Positions 1 to 10,551 of a stretch of 64,000 nucleotides of DNA are shown here, in pieces (position 1 is the stretch's first letter; each line of letters starts with the position of its first letter). The stretch comes from Sambucus nigra. Lineage: Eukaryota; Streptophyta; Magnoliopsida; Dipsacales; Adoxaceae. The translations under genes and the position numbers were made by a program. The notes beneath the pieces are model-generated. The model ran no database searches, was not told the DNA's origin, and saw only the letters and a list, made by a program, of their open reading frames with translations. The stretch is from the NCBI GenBank assembly GCA_949130495.1, contig OX422208.1, positions 692,679,702-692,743,701 on the forward strand. Direction: 5' to 3'.

Positions 1-91
1 TCTCTCAAGATTTCTCTATCTACTATATAAAATGACAAAGTTTCAGCTAGGGTTGTAAATTATCGATCCTCTATAATGTTGAGGATGACCT

Positions 92-102
92 CAATATATA
101 GT
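92..102 (-). promoter_or_regulatory. TATA box of gypsy-1 LTR
   Basis: Read on minus, CTATATATTGAGG lies in the LTR. It is conserved at about 10865-10874 in the other LTR, and gypsy-2 has a TATA element at the matching place upstream of a related stretch. This is the likely LTR promoter, by position and motif only. Confidence 0.45.
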
Positions 103-580
103 GCTTGGGGGGTGTAATGTACCCCCCAAGCATGCAATGTGCATGTTCATGGAGATCCAGCCAGTGAAAGGATGACACCTGGCTGATCTCAACTAAGTAA
201 CGATGACCTTAATATTGCCTCACACGGAGGGAATGATTTAGTTATAACATATTTGTCCACGTGTTCCAAGCCATACATGTGTGCGTAGATGCTTGGATGT
301 CTTTGCTTGGTACCAACCTCGGCCTGGATGAGTACGAGGTTCGTGAAGTATAACCCTTGCCTTGGCTGAGATCAAGGTTCCATGAATACCTCGACCAAGA
401 TGGTCGGTCGAGGTTGGATATGAGGTGTAACGTTGGCCAGAGCCGATGATGACATGATGCTTGTTGATTGAGCCGGTGAGGCTTTGCTGATCTTAGGTGA
501 AACTTGTAATGTCGGCTATGGCCGATGTTGATGCTAATGGATAACCCATGTCCATACTTACCTCAGCTGATGCCCTCATC

Positions 581-830
581 GAGGTGATACTTATAACGTC
601 AGTTGTGGCCGAACTGATGGATAGCTGACCCCATGAGTCGTGCAAACCTTGGTCGATGCCCAATCGAGGTGATGCTTGTAATGTCAGTAGTGGCTGACCT
701 GATGGATAGTTGATCCCATGAGTCATGCAGACCTCGGTTGATGCCCAATCGAGGTGACGCTTGTAACATCGGCTATGGCTAACCTGATGAGTGACGATAT
801 CGCAAATGGTTAATCCTAAGCTCTTATTAC
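581..830. repeat. 85-bp tandem repeat inside gypsy-1 LTR
   Basis: The unit starting GAGGTGATRCTTRTAAYGTC occurs at 581, 665 and 751, a spacing of 84-86 bp, with a partial unit at each side. It lies in the U3 part of the 3' LTR. The 5' LTR breaks off at the equivalent of position 558, just before the array. Confidence 0.7.
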
Positions 831-893
831 CTCGGTCGTCATATAGGTTGAGGTTAATGTCTCTGATCTGGCAGGTGCACTTTAGGAATATCA

Positions 894-912
894 ATCACCC
901 CTAGCCCTTAGT
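894..912 (-). other. Polypurine tract of gypsy-1
   Basis: Read on minus this is ACTAAGGGCTAGGGGTGAT, immediately followed by the LTR start TGATAT. The same tract at the same junction is found in gypsy-2 at 34213-34231. It would prime plus-strand DNA synthesis during reverse transcription. Confidence 0.7.
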
Positions 913-1329
913 TACCTGTGTAAATAGGTGACTAAGGGGTATGCATGTCCAGGGCTGTATTTCTTTATGTGCCAATATTTCCTTAACATGTGTCAACTTC
1001 TAAAGTGGGTAGCGTGCTTGGCAATGTGTAATGATCCTGATTGTCTTTTAGGCTCCTAAGGCAATAATGGGCCTTGGGATGCGTGCAACATGATTTGAGG
1101 GTTTAAAACCCTTTTCTTCTCCTTGTTCTTCACTTCTTTCCATCTTTCCCGCCTGTGCTCTATGCGATTTCTCTCTTTACAAGAGTTCGATTGTTGCTAC
1201 ATTTGAGGATACCTCTGTTCCCAATCTTCTTCTTCTTCTTCATTTTGCACTCCATAAGGTATCATTTTCACCTTGCTTCTCCATTCTCGGCCTTATATTT
1301 CCATTTCTGCAGCTTCTGGTGAGGGTTTT

Positions 1330-3140
1330 ATTTTTCTGATGAGTATTTTAAGGCTTTTCGATGGAACTTTGAATTTTCTGATGGCCGAGATAGTGATATC
1401 TGTGTCTATGAGCAGATAGTTAAATTGGGCTTCCATCTCCCCATCCATCCTTTAATCAGAGAAATATTGTCCCATATCAACCTAGCCCCCTCATAATTAT
1501 CCCCTAATGCTTGGAGGTTGATGATTGGGGCTATCATAGTTTGGAGGGCAGTCCACCACTCAGACCTTCCAATTAGCATCTTCACAGTATGCTAGGTCCC
1601 ATCCTTTGCTAAAAACCACCCCAGCTACTACCACTTCCTAGCTAGGAAGTCAAACAAGAAATGCTGCTGGTTACCCAGACTTCAAATCACAACTGGAAAC
1701 CACGGTATTTCTTTGCCTCGATGCATGGAAATTTAGTCCTTGTTCCACCTATTCATCGTTGGAGCTGAAGACACCTCTGAGGTGGGGGATGGTGTCACTT
1801 GCTGCTAAGTCCGACCCTGGGCTTAGCTAGGATAACTTATAAAAGGTTAAGGATCTTCAAGATCAGGGGGAGCATGGTTGGCTAGTCAAGTACGAATATA
1901 TGATGACCCCCTATTACCTCTCTGAGACGGGCCTGGGGTGAAGTCCTTCGACCGAGCTTCATAAGTATTATTTTTTATAAGTTTTACCTCTGAGTTTTCA
2001 TACCTATGATTTATTAACTCACATGTTTCTTTTTGCAGAACGCCCAGAAGGTATTTCTGACGACTTGTGGGAGATGTCTGCCCCGAGCCTCGTGAAGTGA
2101 ATGAAGAAGGCTAGGCATAATGTGGCCCCACATCCTCCCAAACAGAACGTCGGCACGTCCAAGGTCGACGTTACTAAGAAAAGGAAGACTGCCACTGAGC
2201 CGAAGCATCAGAGGCAGAGCAAGGCTAAAAAAGGGGATCATACGATCCCTATCTCCAAGGATGACGTTCTGGCTTCTCGTCTGGCTCAACTGAAGATCAG
2301 CGACAGCTTAATTATCCATGGTCTGAAGGCTATGGAGGCCATCGACTTTGCAATGACCGATGAGGATAAGCGTTTCCTACGCTCTCTAAATATCCCCTTT
2401 TTGGCCGAGTTCAGCCTTCACAGGTCCATTCAGTTACTAGTTTCTTCTATTTTTCTCTTCCAAGTATTACTTCGGCTATATTTTGTAGATTACAAAACTC
2501 ATACATCTGACTTTTCATTGTAGGGTATTCTCTCCATGCACCAATTTATTAATTGGACTCTGAGGAAGATGCCCCTTATTGAGAAGGGAAGAGAAGCCCT
2601 AAAGGTCCAGGCCTCGTTGAATGATAAAGTTGAGCGTTTGAAGGAGGAACTCAAAGAGGCTGACAAGATGATCAAGTAGAGGGATAGGGACATCGCCGCC
2701 CTCAAGAAGTACAATGAAGTGGATCTGAAGGCCAAAGATGAGGCCCTTTAATCCCAAGTTGATGTTACGATCAAAGCCTCATTGGAGGATGCCTAAGAGA
2801 AGATCCTTGCTGAATACATGGTCTCTAATGAGTTCATCAATTTTGGCTTTGAATACCTTGAAAGAGGTAATAAAGCAACTGGGAAATGGGCAGCTTCTAA
2901 GGAACATGAGTCAGGGAGCTTATCTGCCTTAGACTTTATCAGCCTAGGCTTTGGTGATCCTCGCTTTGCTCAGGCCTTATAAGAGGTTGAGGAGGAAGGC
3001 GATGCACCTGCAGAGACTGCATCGTTGGAGGTTACTGAGACTGAAGATACCATTTATCGGGATGACGCTACAGAGGTGACTAACGTCGGCCAAGAGGACA
3101 CCATTCCAGTTGCAGACACTTATGCCTTCCTTTGTGAAGC
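1330..3140 (+). pseudogene. Antisense ORF of gypsy-1 (PF04195 'putative gypsy type transposase'-like)
   Basis: This coding relic runs opposite to gypsy-1, between its pol and 3' LTR. The segment at about 1400-1740 resembles the PF04195 family of plant elements: a block ending KLGFHLPIHPLIREIL is followed by LAPS, SPNAWR and, farther on, a small charged region. A second part, from 2101, is Lys/Arg-rich and reads 107 codons to 2423. A GT...AG intron-like gap of 100 bp (2424-2523) leads to a Lys/Glu-rich, coiled-coil-like stretch (DKVERLKEELKEADKMIK) and an acidic C-terminus to about 3140. Several stops and a phase mismatch at the intron mark it as decayed. The region upstream (913-1330) shows no other coding feature. 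Function of the family is unknown; the name is historical. Gypsy-2 has a homologue at the same place. Confidence 0.6.
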
Positions 3141-3296
3141 TTTAAGTTTTAATTTATTTATTTTCATCTGTAACTTTTGAAAACTCTGACAGCATATTTT
3201 GGTACATTGTATTTGCAACTCTGAATGTTTCATGTAATATCATCTTCTTTAGTGGATTTTACTTTTTTTAATGCGCCTTTTCTTGCATGTTGTCTT

Positions 3297-4360
3297 AAAG
3301 GTCTGAGGTCACCCAATATGGTGCTTACCTCATAAACTATCACCAAACTAATGGTGTTTAAGGTCTGAGGTCATCAAATTATGATGTTTACCTCATAAAT
3401 TTTCACCAAATTAATGATGTTTGAGGTCTGAGGTCACCATAATATGATGTTCACCCTCATAAATTTTACCAACTTAATAATGTTTAAGGTCTGAGGTCAT
3501 CAAAATATGATGTTTACCCTCATAATTTTCACCAAATTAATGGTGTTTAAGGTCTAAGGTCACCAAATCATGATGTTTCACCTCACAATTTCACCAAATT
3601 AATGATGTTTAAGGTCTGAGGTCATTAAAATATGATGTTTCACCTCATAAATTTCATCAAATTAATGATGTTTAAGGTCTGAGGTCATCAAAATATGATG
3701 TTTCACCTCATAATTTTCACCAAATTAATGATATTTAAGGTCTGAGGTCACCAAATCATGATGTTTACCCTCATAAATTTCACCAAATTAATGATGTTTA
3801 AGGTCTGAGGTCACCAAATCATGATGTTTATCCTCATAAATTGTCACCAAATTATGATGTTTGAGGTCTGAGGTCACCAAATCATGATGTTTACCCTCAT
3901 AAATTGTCACCAAATTATGATGTTTGAGGTCTAAGGTCATCAAATTATGATGTTTACCCTCATAATTTTCACCAAATTAATGATGTGTTAGGTCTGAGGT
4001 CACCAAATCATGATGTTTCACCTCATAATTTCACCAAATTAATGATGTTTAAGGTCTGAGGTCATCAAATTATGATGTTTACTTGATAAATTTCACCAAA
4101 TTAATGATGTTTAAAGTCTGAGGTCATCAAAATATTATGTTTCACCTCATAATTTTCACCAACTTTTTAAGGTCTGAGGTCATAAAAATATGATGTTCAC
4201 CCTCATAATTTTCACCAACTTAATGATGTTTAAGTTCTGAGGTCACCATATCATGATGATCACCCTCATAATTTTCACCAAATTAATGATGTTTAAGGTT
4301 TGAGGTCATCAAATTATGATGTTAACCTCATACATTTCCACCCAATTAGTGATGTTCAAG
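3297..4360. repeat. 62-63-bp tandem array in gypsy-1 3' region
   Basis: About 17 imperfect copies of a 62-63-bp unit containing GTCTGAGGTCAYCAAAT, then TGATGTTTACCTCATAA and CACCAAATTAATGATGTTT. Starts are visible at 3301, 3363, 3426, 3489 and 3552, continuing to about 4350. The array sits just after the end of pol in element orientation. Tandem arrays in this region are known for Tat/Ogre elements. Confidence 0.9.
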
Positions 4361-4453
4361 CATAATGAAATAGTATTGACATAGAAACTTCTCTTCTCAT
4401 TAATATCCTCTTCATAAAATGATATATGTATTAAAAAAGAAATAACTGCAACA

Positions 4454-5843
4454 TCATATGTAATATTTCTTCAAGTGGTCAGCATTCCAAGGGTTTAAAA
4501 AAGGTTCCCCTTCTAGATTTTCTAGCCGGTAAGTACCAGTCACAACCTCATCGACCACTTTGTAAGGGATATGCCAGTTTAATTGGAGCTTGTTTTGCTT
4601 TTTGCAATGTCTTCTTCAGCATTAGGTCTCCCACAGCTATAGGTCTTGATATCACCCTTTGATTGTAGAACTTTGTTCTTCTCTGTTAGTAGGCTGCCTG
4701 TCTGATCTCTGCATCTTCTTTTCTTTCCTCAACCAAATCTAGGTCGAGTCTCCTCTCTTCCCCATTCTTCTCAGGGTCATAGGTCTGAACTCTATGAGTG
4801 GGGAGTCCAATTTCGATAGGTATGACGACTTCTGAGCTATAGGCCAACATAAATGGGGTCCCCCCCGTTGGTGTCCTTATCATTGTTCTGTAGACCCATA
4901 GCACTTCATAAACCTCTTATGTCCATATCCCCTTATCTTCTTCCAACCTCTTCTTAATCCCATTAAGGATTGTTCGATTCGTGACTTTAGTCTGACCATT
5001 TGCCTGAGGTTGTCTAGGAGAAGAGAAGAACTGCTTAATCCCGACTCTCTCGCAGTATTTCTCCAAGGAAGCATTCTTGATCTGCGTTTCGTTATCTTAG
5101 ATGAGGGTGTTTGGGAGACCGTATCTGCATATGATGTTCTTCCAAATGAACTGGAAGGTCTTCTGCTCGGTGATAGTGATCATGGGCTCAACCTCTACCC
5201 ACTTGGAGAAGTAATCAATTGCTACTATCAGGAATCGATAGTTGTTCGCAACTCTTGGCAATGGTCCCACCAAGTCAATCGCCCATACTTCAAATGGCCA
5301 AGAAGAACTGATTGACGTCATAGGTTGATGAGGGATAGTAGAGAATCTCTGGCACTTGTCACACCTTTTCTCGTAGGTAGCAGCATCTTTAGCCAAGGTC
5401 GGCCACCAGTATCCCTGCATAATTATCCTCTAGGCTAAAAGTTTTCCTCCTATGTGACTGGATCAAGAACCCTAGTGTACATCTGGCAAGATGTGGGGGA
5501 CCTCTGACGGGTTCACACACCTAAGGAGAGGGAGTAAAAACTCCTTCTTATACAAGATGTCTCCTACAATTGAGAACTTAGCGGCTTTGTACCTCAACTT
5601 TCTCTTTTCCAACTTTGATTCTGTGAGCTCTCCATGTCTGATATATCTGATAAAGGGGTCCATCCATGAGTCCCCTAGGTTCAAGTTAAGGCAAGGTCTG
5701 GCAACCTCTTCTTCCTCGATGGTCGGTTTGAGCAGGATCTCAACTGGTGCTATCCTTCTGATATATGTCCTTGTTGTTGAGGCCAACCTTTTTAGTGCAT
5801 CTGCACGACTGTTGTCTAACCAAGGTAGCCTCTTCATCTTCAC
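4454..5843 (-). pseudogene. gypsy-1 integrase
   Basis: Integrase joins retrotransposon cDNA to host DNA. The zinc-binding region shows HILPDVH and CDKCQRF (5540-5350). The first catalytic Asp is kept in AIDLVGPLPR near 5285. The second Asp is present near 5100 but directly preceded by a stop, and the catalytic Glu is replaced by Lys (GQTKVTN, near 5000). The C-terminal part includes RTPTGGTPFMLAY and the family end NPWNADHLKKYYI, with a stop at 4454-4456. Frame changes occur near 5097, 4900 and 4686. This is a dead copy. Confidence 0.85.
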
Positions 5844-5849
5844 TTATGT

Positions 5850-6200
5850 GAACTTCCTAGCATCGTTCTCACCCTCTTCAGATATTTGGCCATCCTTTCA
5901 TCCTTGGCCTCATATACTCGCAGGATTTGGTTGACAACCAACCTTGAGTCGTTGTGGACTAGGAGTTGGATAACACTAAGAGCTTTTTCCAATGAGAGGC
6001 CTGCTATCAAGGCCTCATACTCTGACTCGTTATTTGATGCTTTGAAGTTGAATCTAAATGCATATTCAATGTCGGTACCATCCGGTGCTAACACTATCAG
6101 CCCTGCTCTGCTACCACTTTCACAAGAAGACCCATCGATGAAGAGGTTCCAAATATGTTCATTTGAAGAGAAGTTCTCCTCCGATAGGATCTCTTACTTG
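5850..6200 (-). pseudogene. gypsy-1 second (archaeal-type) RNase H
   Basis: This is an additional RNase H between the usual RNase H and integrase, the feature that separates Tat elements from most other Ty3/gypsy groups. Visible motifs are APDGTDIEYAFRFNF, SNNESEYEALIAGL (acidic catalytic Glu region) and HNDSRLVVNQI (catalytic Asp region). A duplicate domain with the same spacing is found in gypsy-2 (27990-28410) and gypsy-3. The upstream part near 6130-6200 encodes the SLFIDGS-like first Asp segment with lesions. Confidence 0.7.
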
Positions 6201-6289
6201 AAGAGGTACCTGTCTTCCTCATTCTGAGCTACTCCTTTTTTGGCTCTGCTGGATGTAACCTTTTTCGGATTTTGGAAGACGTTACTATC

Positions 6290-6985
6290 TCATTCATCTA
6301 CAATCTCTGGACTATTCTCAATCTCAGCCTCTTCGCATGTAAACTCAATAACAAAGTCTGCGAGCGCTTGCCCTTTCATGGACACCCTGGGTTGATAAAT
6401 AATGTCATACTCCCCCAACTCGATGGCCCAGGTCATTAATTTGCCCGACTTCTCGGGCTTGTGGAGGACTTGTCTTAGTGGGGAGTCAGTGAGGATGATA
6501 ACAGATTGGGCTTGAAAATAGGGCTTCATCTTCCTGGAAGTGTGTATCAAGGCATAGTCTAAGTTCTCCATTCGAGGGTAGTTCTGTTCATACCCTTGGA
6601 GGGCCTTACTACTGAAGTATACCAGCCTCTATACTCCATTGTCTTCCCGTACTATGGCTGCACTTATAGCTGACTCTGAGACTGCCAGATAAACATACAA
6701 CTTCTCTACCAGAATGGGGCAAGATAAGAGTAGAGGGGATCTAAGGTAGGATTTGAGCTCCTTAAAGGCTTTGTCACACTCCCCGTCCCATTCGAAGGCC
6801 TTTCTAAGCACTTTGAAAAAAGGAAGACACTTGTCTGTAGCTCCGGAGACAAACCTGTTGAGTGCAGTAACTCTTCCAGTTAGCCTCTGAACGTCTTTTA
6901 TAGTTCTCGGTGTCTTCATTTCAAGAATAGCTTTGATCTTCTCGGGGTTAGCCTCTATTCCCCTTTGATTAATGATGAATCTAAG
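6290..6985 (-). pseudogene. gypsy-1 RT-linked RNase H domain
   Basis: Two neighbouring blocks (6985-6629 and 6571-6290) encode the connection and RNase H region after RT. Motifs include KDVQRLTGRVTALNRFVS, then KAFKELKSYLRSPLLLSCP, SAISAAIVRED and ENLDYALIHTSRKMKPYFQAQ followed by LTDSPLRQVLHKPEKSGKL. It would remove template RNA during reverse transcription. A stop or frame change lies between the blocks at about 6600, so the domain is not intact. Confidence 0.8.
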
Positions 6986-7019
6986 AAATTTTCATGCTCC
7001 TACTCCAAAGACACACTTG

Positions 7020-7600
7020 GCAAGATTGAGCTTTATCCTATATAAATCCATGGTGTTAAAAGTCCTCTCCAAGTCGGCCACGTGAGTGTCGGCCTTCTAT
7101 CACTTTGTCAACATTTCATCCACATATACCTCCATGGTCTTGCCAAACTGACTCTCGAACATCTTATTTACAAGACGTTGATAAGTGGCCCCTGCATTCT
7201 TCAAGCCGAAGGGCATGGCCTTGTAGCAATAGGTCCCCTTATCGATTATGAACATTGTCTTCTCTAAGTCTTCTGGTTCCATAAAAATCAGGTTATACCC
7301 TGAGTATGCATCCATGAAGCTCATAAGTTCATGCCCTTCTATGGCATCTACCATCTGATCTATTCGAGGCAAAGGGAAGCTGTCTTTTGGGCAAGACTTG
7401 TTCAAATCAGTGAAATCTATGCACATCCTCTATTTCCCGTTAACCCTTGACACGATGACGGCGTTAGATAACCACTCAGGGTATATGACCTCTCTGATGA
7501 ACTCGGCCTCTTTCAGATTTCTGACCTCTTCCCTGATGACATCATATTTTTCCCCGGAGTAAACTCTTCGTCTTTTCTTGATTGGTTTGTTTTCTTCTGC
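7020..7600 (-). pseudogene. gypsy-1 reverse transcriptase
   Basis: The RT core copies element RNA into DNA. It shows IKKRRRVYSGEKYDVI, then GKWRMCIDFTDLNKSCPKDS, FPLPRIDQMVDA, MDAYSGYNLIFMEPED and MPFGLKNAGATYQRLVNKMF. The catalytic YVDD box reads YVDE at 7115-7126, so the second catalytic Asp is lost. A stop interrupts the frame at 7427-7429 just before MCIDF. Downstream segments to 7020 continue in other frames. Confidence 0.85.
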
Positions 7601-8515
7601 CACATTGAGTTTGTGGCACATAATCTCAAGGTCAATGTCAGGCATGTCTACATGGCTCCAAGGAAAGACACTTTGCCTTTTCTTCAAAAGTTTTACCAGC
7701 TCTTCCTTGATCTCAGGTCTTAGGGCCTTGTCGATTTGGACGGTTTTTTCTGGCTCATCCTTATTGAGGACGATGGATTCTACCTCTTCCGCGGCCTCTC
7801 CCTTCTTCAATTTTGTTTCATCCCTTGGATCAAGTCTATCAAAGTTATATGTGGTTATCGCCCTATTATGGGCCTCTCTCTCTTCCGCCGAGTTAAAGTA
7901 GCATTCTCGTGCTGAGGTCTGGTCACCTTGCACTTCCCCTACCCCATAAGGGGTCGGGAATTTTAGCATTTGGTGGACCATCGATGGGACTGACTCAAAT
8001 TCCTTGAGGGCTACTCATCCTATGATGAGGTTGTAGGCCGAGAAGATGCTTTCATCCATTACGAAAAAATTAATCTTCTGGGTCAATCTCTTAGGCCACT
8101 CATCTCCCATTCAAATGTCCATCTCATGCATGCCCAACAGATGGACCTTTCCACCACTAAATCCAGTTAACGGATGATGATATGGTACAAGTCTAGCTCT
8201 TCTGAGTCCTAGGCTCTTGAAACATGGCCAAAACATTACGTCAGTTGAACTTCCCTCATCGACTAGGATTCTATGCACCTCACATCCATGCACCCTTGTG
8301 GTAATTACTAACGGATCATCGTGTGGATCTAGGATACCTTTGAAGTCAAGTAGGGAGAATCCAACTATAAGAGTATCCATATCTACCTTCTTTCTCTTCG
8401 GCTTAGCCTCTGAAGATGCCAGATTCACAACCTCTACTTTGGTCATTGACTTAGCCTCTTCCACATGAGCTTTAGGGTCAGCTACTTCGGAGCCACCCCT
8501 GTTAGTCCTCCACAT
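7601..8515 (-). pseudogene. gypsy-1 aspartic protease and protease-RT linker
   Basis: The protease would cut the gag-pol polyprotein. The segment HDDPLVITTRVHGCEVHRIL leads into VDEGSSTDVMF, with the catalytic Asp codon at 8258-8260 kept but the following Gly changed to Glu. KVHLLGMHEMDI is followed by the family's flap and C-terminal region to about 8000. From 7981 a linker (PTPYGVGEVQGDQTSARECY, then an acidic region) connects to RT. Stops fall between 8111 and 7981. Confidence 0.75.
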
Positions 8516-8719
8516 ATGGTGTTAACACCAAAGGAGATCATACCAACCCTCTTCACAGGGGCATTATCATCTTTCGGTAGGTGGTCTGGATCATCCTCAT
8601 CATCACCATCTGAGTCATCATCTCTTCTTGCTGGGAGATCTTCTCGACATCTGTCATTTCTCTTCTTTTTAGGGTCATCTCTTCCCCTCTTAAGAGCTTT
8701 ACCGTCGACATACTTTCTG

Positions 8720-10376
8720 AGATTTTTGGACTTCAACATTTTCTCAATCTCATCCTTCAGGGCGAAGCACTTGTCAGTCATATGACCGTGGTCTTAGTGG
8801 AACTCGCACCACAAATTCTTATTCCTCTTATGTAGAGGAGCCTTGAGCTTCTTGGTCTATCTCAGGGATCGGTCATTTTTTATTTCATTGAGGATGTGTT
8901 CGCAGCTCACAGTTAGAGCAGTATAGTGTGCAAACTTGTTGTCTGCAGACCTCTTTTTTCCATCCTTCTTCCTTTAGAATCTTTCGCTGCTACATCCGTT
9001 CTCATCCTCATACTTTGCGGCCATAGCCTCTTCAGCGTTCATGACTTTTCCTACAGTTTCTAATAGCTCTTCCATGGACTTTGAAGGGTCTTCAGCAAGA
9101 TTCCACAGTAACTTACCGTTCTGGAGTCCTCCAATAAGGGTTGTCATAGTTATATTCTCTTCATAATCCTCAACCTCCATTTTTTCTTTGTTGAATCTAG
9201 CAATGTAGTCTCTTAGGCTCTCGTTCTTTCCTTGCTTGACGTACAACAGATGAGTGGTGTTCTTCTGAGGTCTTACCCCAAAGCAAAAATTGTGAATAAA
9301 CCGTTCAGCCAATCCCTTAAAGTTCTCAACAGAGTTCTTCAAAAGAGAGTTAAACCAAAAATGTGCAGCTCCCGTTAAAGTCCCAGAGAAGGCCTGACAC
9401 TTCATCTCATTTGGGATTGAATAAATGTCTGCAGCAGATTGGTACATTTCAATATAATGCACATGGTTGGTACTACCATCTTACTTGGGAGACACCGTAG
9501 GTGGTTTGAACTTGGCAGGGGTTAGGAAGTTCACTATTCTTGCCACGAAAGGGGAACCTTCTGAGAACCCTCTTTGCAGTGGGTCTCGACTTTTGATGAG
9601 GCTCCCTATCTTCTCTTCCATACGTTGGATGGAGTCATTCCATGATTTTGCAACATCATCTTGGTCGAGGTTTTCCCCAACCACCTCCAAGGGGTGGACT
9701 GAGGGTTCCCCAGCCGCAGCACAACGTCGGTTGTTGACCTCCTCTTGGGGTCGACCATGATGAGGTCGATGTTCCCCATCTTCCCTTTGTGAGCCTGCTA
9801 CACTTCTAGATCTGGATAACCTTTGTCTTAGGTCATTGACTGGGCCGAGCCTTTCAAATGACGACCCTCTGCTCAAGCGATCAAAAGCTGACCCTCTTTG
9901 TTGGGCACCACCATATCTTTTTCCCCCACAACCTCTGCTCTGATGGATAGGACTTACTGTGTTATTCGAAACCTCATATGGCTCCCAGAAGTCCTCTGGA
10001 GCATCTTCTACCTCCATATCATCATACTATCCTCAGGGCAAGGGTTTCCTTACCTCCCTAGACGTAAACGCCTAGGGTCAGCAACATCCCTCCTCTACTG
10101 AGGGGTAGGTTAGTCTTTTCGCGATGCCTGGGGTGGTCCGTTGGCTTCAGGATGGGGTTGAACAGTTGCCAGAGTAATCATCTTCGGTGAGACACTTAGT
10201 GGCCTCATCATATTTTGACCGAGTTATGAAAATTGTTCCTTCATTACTTATTGAGTTGCGGCTAATGACATCAAAGCTACTTCCACCCCAGCCATTTCGG
10301 ACTGGGATGGTACCTGACTAGAACTGGGTCCTCCAACACCAGATTGTGGAGGAGGTGGTGGAAACTCCGATGCCAT
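8720..10376 (-). pseudogene. gypsy-1 gag
   Basis: Gag forms the virus-like particle. The start is an ATG at 10376-10374 (MASEFPPPPPQSG), about 150 bp after the PBS. A stop follows near 10257. The central capsid region (PF03732 type) covers 9462-9020, with MKCQAFSGTLTGAAHFWFNS, LAERFIHNFCFG and KNESLRDYIARFNKEKM. The nucleic-acid-binding region CEFH..DHGHMTDKCFALK at 8815-8755 carries a stop in its middle. The C-terminus is very acidic. Another stop separates the capsid part from its N-terminal half at 9463-9480. Confidence 0.8.
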
Positions 10377-10529
10377 ATGTTAAAACTAAAGAGCTTGTAA
10401 AGAAGATGAGCTTAATACCTTAAAAGACCTCTTTCAATGGTGAAACAACTCCATGCAAGGGGTGAGGCCTGGTTCACCACCAGAGTCTCCAGTGAGGTTG
10501 AGCTAGGAAAGGAAGAGATATGTCTTCTT

Positions 10530-10551
10530 GTTCCCACAGCCGAAGCCAAAA
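10530..10551 (-). other. Primer-binding site of gypsy-1
   Basis: Read on minus the site includes TTGGCTTCGGCTGTGGGAAC, directly after the LTR end (...CATCATCA). Gypsy-2 has TCTGGCATCATCTGTGGGAA in the same position and gypsy-3 TTGGTGTCGTTTGTGGGAAC. The primer tRNA was not assigned. Confidence 0.65.

Larger units (their letters stand above)
1..893 (-). repeat. 3' LTR of gypsy-1 (outer edge cut by window)
   Basis: Positions 1-558 align with 10773-11336. The inner edge is set by the terminal TGATAT (read on minus) directly after a purine-rich PPT, the same junction as in gypsy-2. The paired LTR begins at 10552, so about 221 bp of this copy should lie left of the window, giving a full LTR near 1.1 kb. 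It contains an 85-bp tandem repeat at 581-830 that the 5' copy lacks. Confidence 0.85.

Noticed and set aside
493..894. Open frame on minus inside gypsy-1 LTR
   Set aside because: It lies wholly in the LTR and spans the 85-bp repeats; no protein family is seen and the other LTR lacks half of it.
3297..4360. Regular array considered as a CRISPR
   Set aside because: Units are contiguous diverged tandem copies without unique spacers, inside a plant retrotransposon.
5010..6227. Several plus-strand open frames over gypsy-1 integrase and RNase H
   Set aside because: They are antisense shadows of the minus-strand pol, which carries all the recognisable motifs.
7578..8785. Plus-strand open frames over gypsy-1 protease and RT
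   Set aside because: Shadow frames, Ser/Leu-rich, opposite to clear protease and RT motifs.
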